A DNA stretch of 64,000 nucleotides from Theocolax elegans (lineage: Eukaryota; Arthropoda; Insecta; Hymenoptera; Cerocephalidae): contig CM047431.1 in the NCBI GenBank assembly GCA_026168455.1, positions 59,292,910 through 59,356,909 on the forward strand, given 5' to 3'. Of this stretch, positions 62,244 through 64,000 are shown one piece after another. The translations under genes were made by a program, and so were the position numbers. Every line of letters starts with the position of its first letter. The stretch's first letter is position 1. Below the pieces are notes generated by a model. It had not been told where the DNA came from. It saw only the letters and a program-made list of their open reading frames with translations, and ran no database searches.

Positions 62244-63710
62244 ATGGAGAAGATTATGTGCGCATTTTTCATCGTGTTTCACGTTGTGATTGCGACGACT
62301 CAAAATAAGGCAATTGTAACAGAGCGAAATAACCCCGGCATCATTTTTAATCGATTGCAAGAAATAGACTTTATTAAACAAGAATGGTGTATAATAACTA
62401 CAATTGACACGCAGAAAGTTTTTGGAATCCAAGAAAATTTTACAAAAATAATACAAGATATTGTACAATCCGACACGTATACAAGGCTAAAGGACGCGGT
62501 AACGATAAGCAGAATTTATTTATTACAAGAAAAAATGCGCGAGTTCTCTAGAATAAGAGACGCTTATATCACTTCAGCGACTTCATATTCGTCAGGAGAC
62601 GAAGTTTTAGATAAGGGGGGGGACGAAAACGCATTTACAAAAAATTCATCACTAGGCGCTACAAGAAATTTAAGAATTATTTTAAAAATGATAGAAAAAG
62701 TATCCGAAACCAAGAGTCCGGTAAAAATTGAACAAATAAATGCGGCGATAATTGCCGAGTTCGCTCCAAGAGAATTAACAATTTATAAAGATCACATAAT
62801 TATGCAAATAATAATGCCAATGGTAGAAAAGGAAACGCATACTTTGTACAAAATGCTTCCAGTGCCAGTTTTCCAACAAGGGGATTTAATCCATAATGCA
62901 GCGTACATTCAACCCAGGGACGATTTTATAGCCTCTCTTCCCAACGGGGAAAAACACACCTTTTTAAGTACAACGCAGCTGTCGAGATGCATTAAATTAC
63001 AAAGGAATTATATATGCGTAAGGGAAAACCCTGTGCATCTCCAACGAGAGTGTGAAAGCAAATTATTACTAGAACAAGACTATGCAACTTTTAGTTCATG
63101 TAGAATTAATTTTATGAAAGGCAAGAACTTATACATCATTAAAACTGCTCATCCAAGACACTATGTTTACTCAGTCGCAAAGCCTACACTCGTAAATGTA
63201 TTTTGTCCAGGATTCGAGGAGACATACACTTTTCAACAAGCAGGAACGATTTCCCTCTCAGCGGGCTGCCACTTTAAGGTTCACGATAACATCTACTACG
63301 CTTCAGAGCTGCTGGTGAGAGAAAAGGACACGTACTATTTACCACCATTGCAGTTGATCGGAGCAGGGAAAAACCTTCCGAGCGATTTAAAACCGGATAA
63401 AACTATTAATGTTAAAATTGAAAATCAAATAACTGATGCTTACTTACATGGAATGGTTATTATACTTATGCTTTTTGCCGGATGCTTAATACTATGTCGA
63501 TATATTTTCCAAAAATGTATTAGGAAATCAAAAAAAGACAAAGTAGAGTACGTCCCAATGCGACCAGTTGATCCGACAATACAATGGAATTTCTTACCTC
63601 GAGAACACGTATATGCAACTCCGAGAACACCACCCAAGACGTATGAACCAGAACCACCTCCGAACACGCCAGTTTTATCCGAGAAAACTGAACCAAGTAA
63701 CAATGTTTAA
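62244..63710 (+). CDS. env: F-like (errantivirus/baculovirus F type) envelope protein (488 aa)
   Basis: A second envelope-type membrane protein. Residues of about 5-18 form a likely signal peptide and 402-424 (LHGMVIILMLFAGCLILCRY region) a membrane anchor. A cytoplasmic tail of about 64 residues, rich in Pro, follows. The region of about 195-355 carries a pattern I associate with insect gypsy-type Env: LYKMLPVPVF, a cysteine series at C249, C258, C270, C286 and C321, and SLSAGCHF at 337-344. I find no RxxR furin site and no obvious fusion peptide in the N-terminal half, which F-type fusion proteins normally have. It may therefore act only in binding, or as a partner of the other glycoprotein, or may have lost fusion activity. 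The start is supported by the AAAATGG context and the acceptor just upstream. No stops or frameshifts. Confidence 0.7.
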   Translation: MEKIMCAFFIVFHVVIATTQNKAIVTERNNPGIIFNRLQEIDFIKQEWCIITTIDTQKVFGIQENFTKIIQDIVQSDTYTRLKDAVTISRIYLLQEKMREFSRIRDAYITSATSYSSGDEVLDKGGDENAFTKNSSLGATRNLRIILKMIEKVSETKSPVKIEQINAAIIAEFAPRELTIYKDHIIMQIIMPMVEKETHTLYKMLPVPVFQQGDLIHNAAYIQPRDDFIASLPNGEKHTFLSTTQLSRCIKLQRNYICVRENPVHLQRECESKLLLEQDYATFSSCRINFMKGKNLYIIKTAHPRHYVYSVAKPTLVNVFCPGFEETYTFQQAGTISLSAGCHFKVHDNIYYASELLVREKDTYYLPPLQLIGAGKNLPSDLKPDKTINVKIENQITDAYLHGMVIILMLFAGCLILCRYIFQKCIRKSKKDKVEYVPMRPVDPTIQWNFLPREHVYATPRTPPKTYEPEPPPNTPVLSEKTEPSNNV

Positions 63711-64000
63711 GGCATTTAAAAATGACTTATAATTAACAATTACTTATTATAATAAAATATATAATGTAAACAGTATGCTCGCTTATCATTTAAATATAAA
63801 TATTTGTTTATAAATAAATTATAATAACTTTCGAACTTGCGCAATAAGTAAATATATGTATATGAATAGGATGTAGATTATAAAAAAAAAAACCCTTGAT
63901 TTTATCTATTTCTTTTTATCCAATCCAGGGCTTTCCCTGAATCATAATTAAGTCACGGGGGTGGAGAAAACATAAAATCCAACAGTACCAGCCTATAAAT
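63711..64000 (+). other. Non-coding tail, 3' LTR not reached
   Basis: 290 bp of AT-rich sequence without a gene. The LTR start TGTCGCGTC does not occur, so the element continues past the window. A purine-rich stretch CGGGGGTGGAGAAAAC near 63957 resembles a polypurine tract, but no LTR follows within the visible 30 bases. Confidence 0.6.

Noticed and set aside
63940..64000. Start of the 3' LTR at the right edge
   Set aside because: A GGGGGTGGAGAAAA stretch looks like a polypurine tract, but the LTR terminus TGTCGCG is not seen before the window ends.

Overview
The window looks like arthropod, most likely insect, repetitive DNA. I see no single-copy host gene, tRNA, rRNA or CRISPR array. About 44 kb is a satellite with a monomer of about 97 bp (roughly 457 monomers). 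Four copies of a 1.68-kb non-autonomous hAT-like DNA transposon sit inside the satellite. From position 50405 to the right edge lies most of a very large Ty3/gypsy (Metaviridae, errantivirus-like) endogenous retrovirus. The insect assignment rests on the AT-rich composition, the errantivirus-like pol and F-like Env, and a chuvirus-type glycoprotein. The order or species cannot be read from this sequence.

Layout. 1-1027: transposon copy A (minus, cut by the window edge). 1028-2199: satellite, forward. 2200-3875: copy B (plus). 3876-4851: satellite, reverse orientation. 4852-6526: copy C (minus). 6527-9536: satellite, forward. 9537-11211: copy D (minus). 11212-50404: one continuous forward satellite array with nested higher-order repeats (for example 291 bp x2, 678 bp x2, 873 bp x3, and a block of about 4.5-4.7 kb repeated to 50 kb). 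50405-51165: 5' LTR. 51168-51180: primer binding site. Then gag, protease plus an Asn/Gln-rich repeat linker, a short in-frame ORF after a UGA, pol (RT-RNase H-integrase), a chuvirus-like glycoprotein gene, a small Gag-capsid-like ORF, a Cys-rich ORF and an F-like env gene ending at 63710. The 3' LTR is not reached.

How the parts fit. The retroelement inserted into a satellite monomer. Its pol keeps all catalytic residues and its long ORFs are open, so it looks young. Candidate 3' splice sites lie just upstream of both envelope genes, and less strictly upstream of the two small ORFs. This suggests one provirus expressing Gag-Pol from full-length RNA and four downstream genes from spliced RNAs. 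Two unrelated envelope-type genes plus two accessory ORFs in one Ty3/gypsy element is the most unusual thing here.

A second strong result concerns copies B and C. Their target-site duplications are swapped, and the satellite between them is the only block in reverse orientation. This is the footprint of an inversion by recombination between two oppositely oriented transposon copies.
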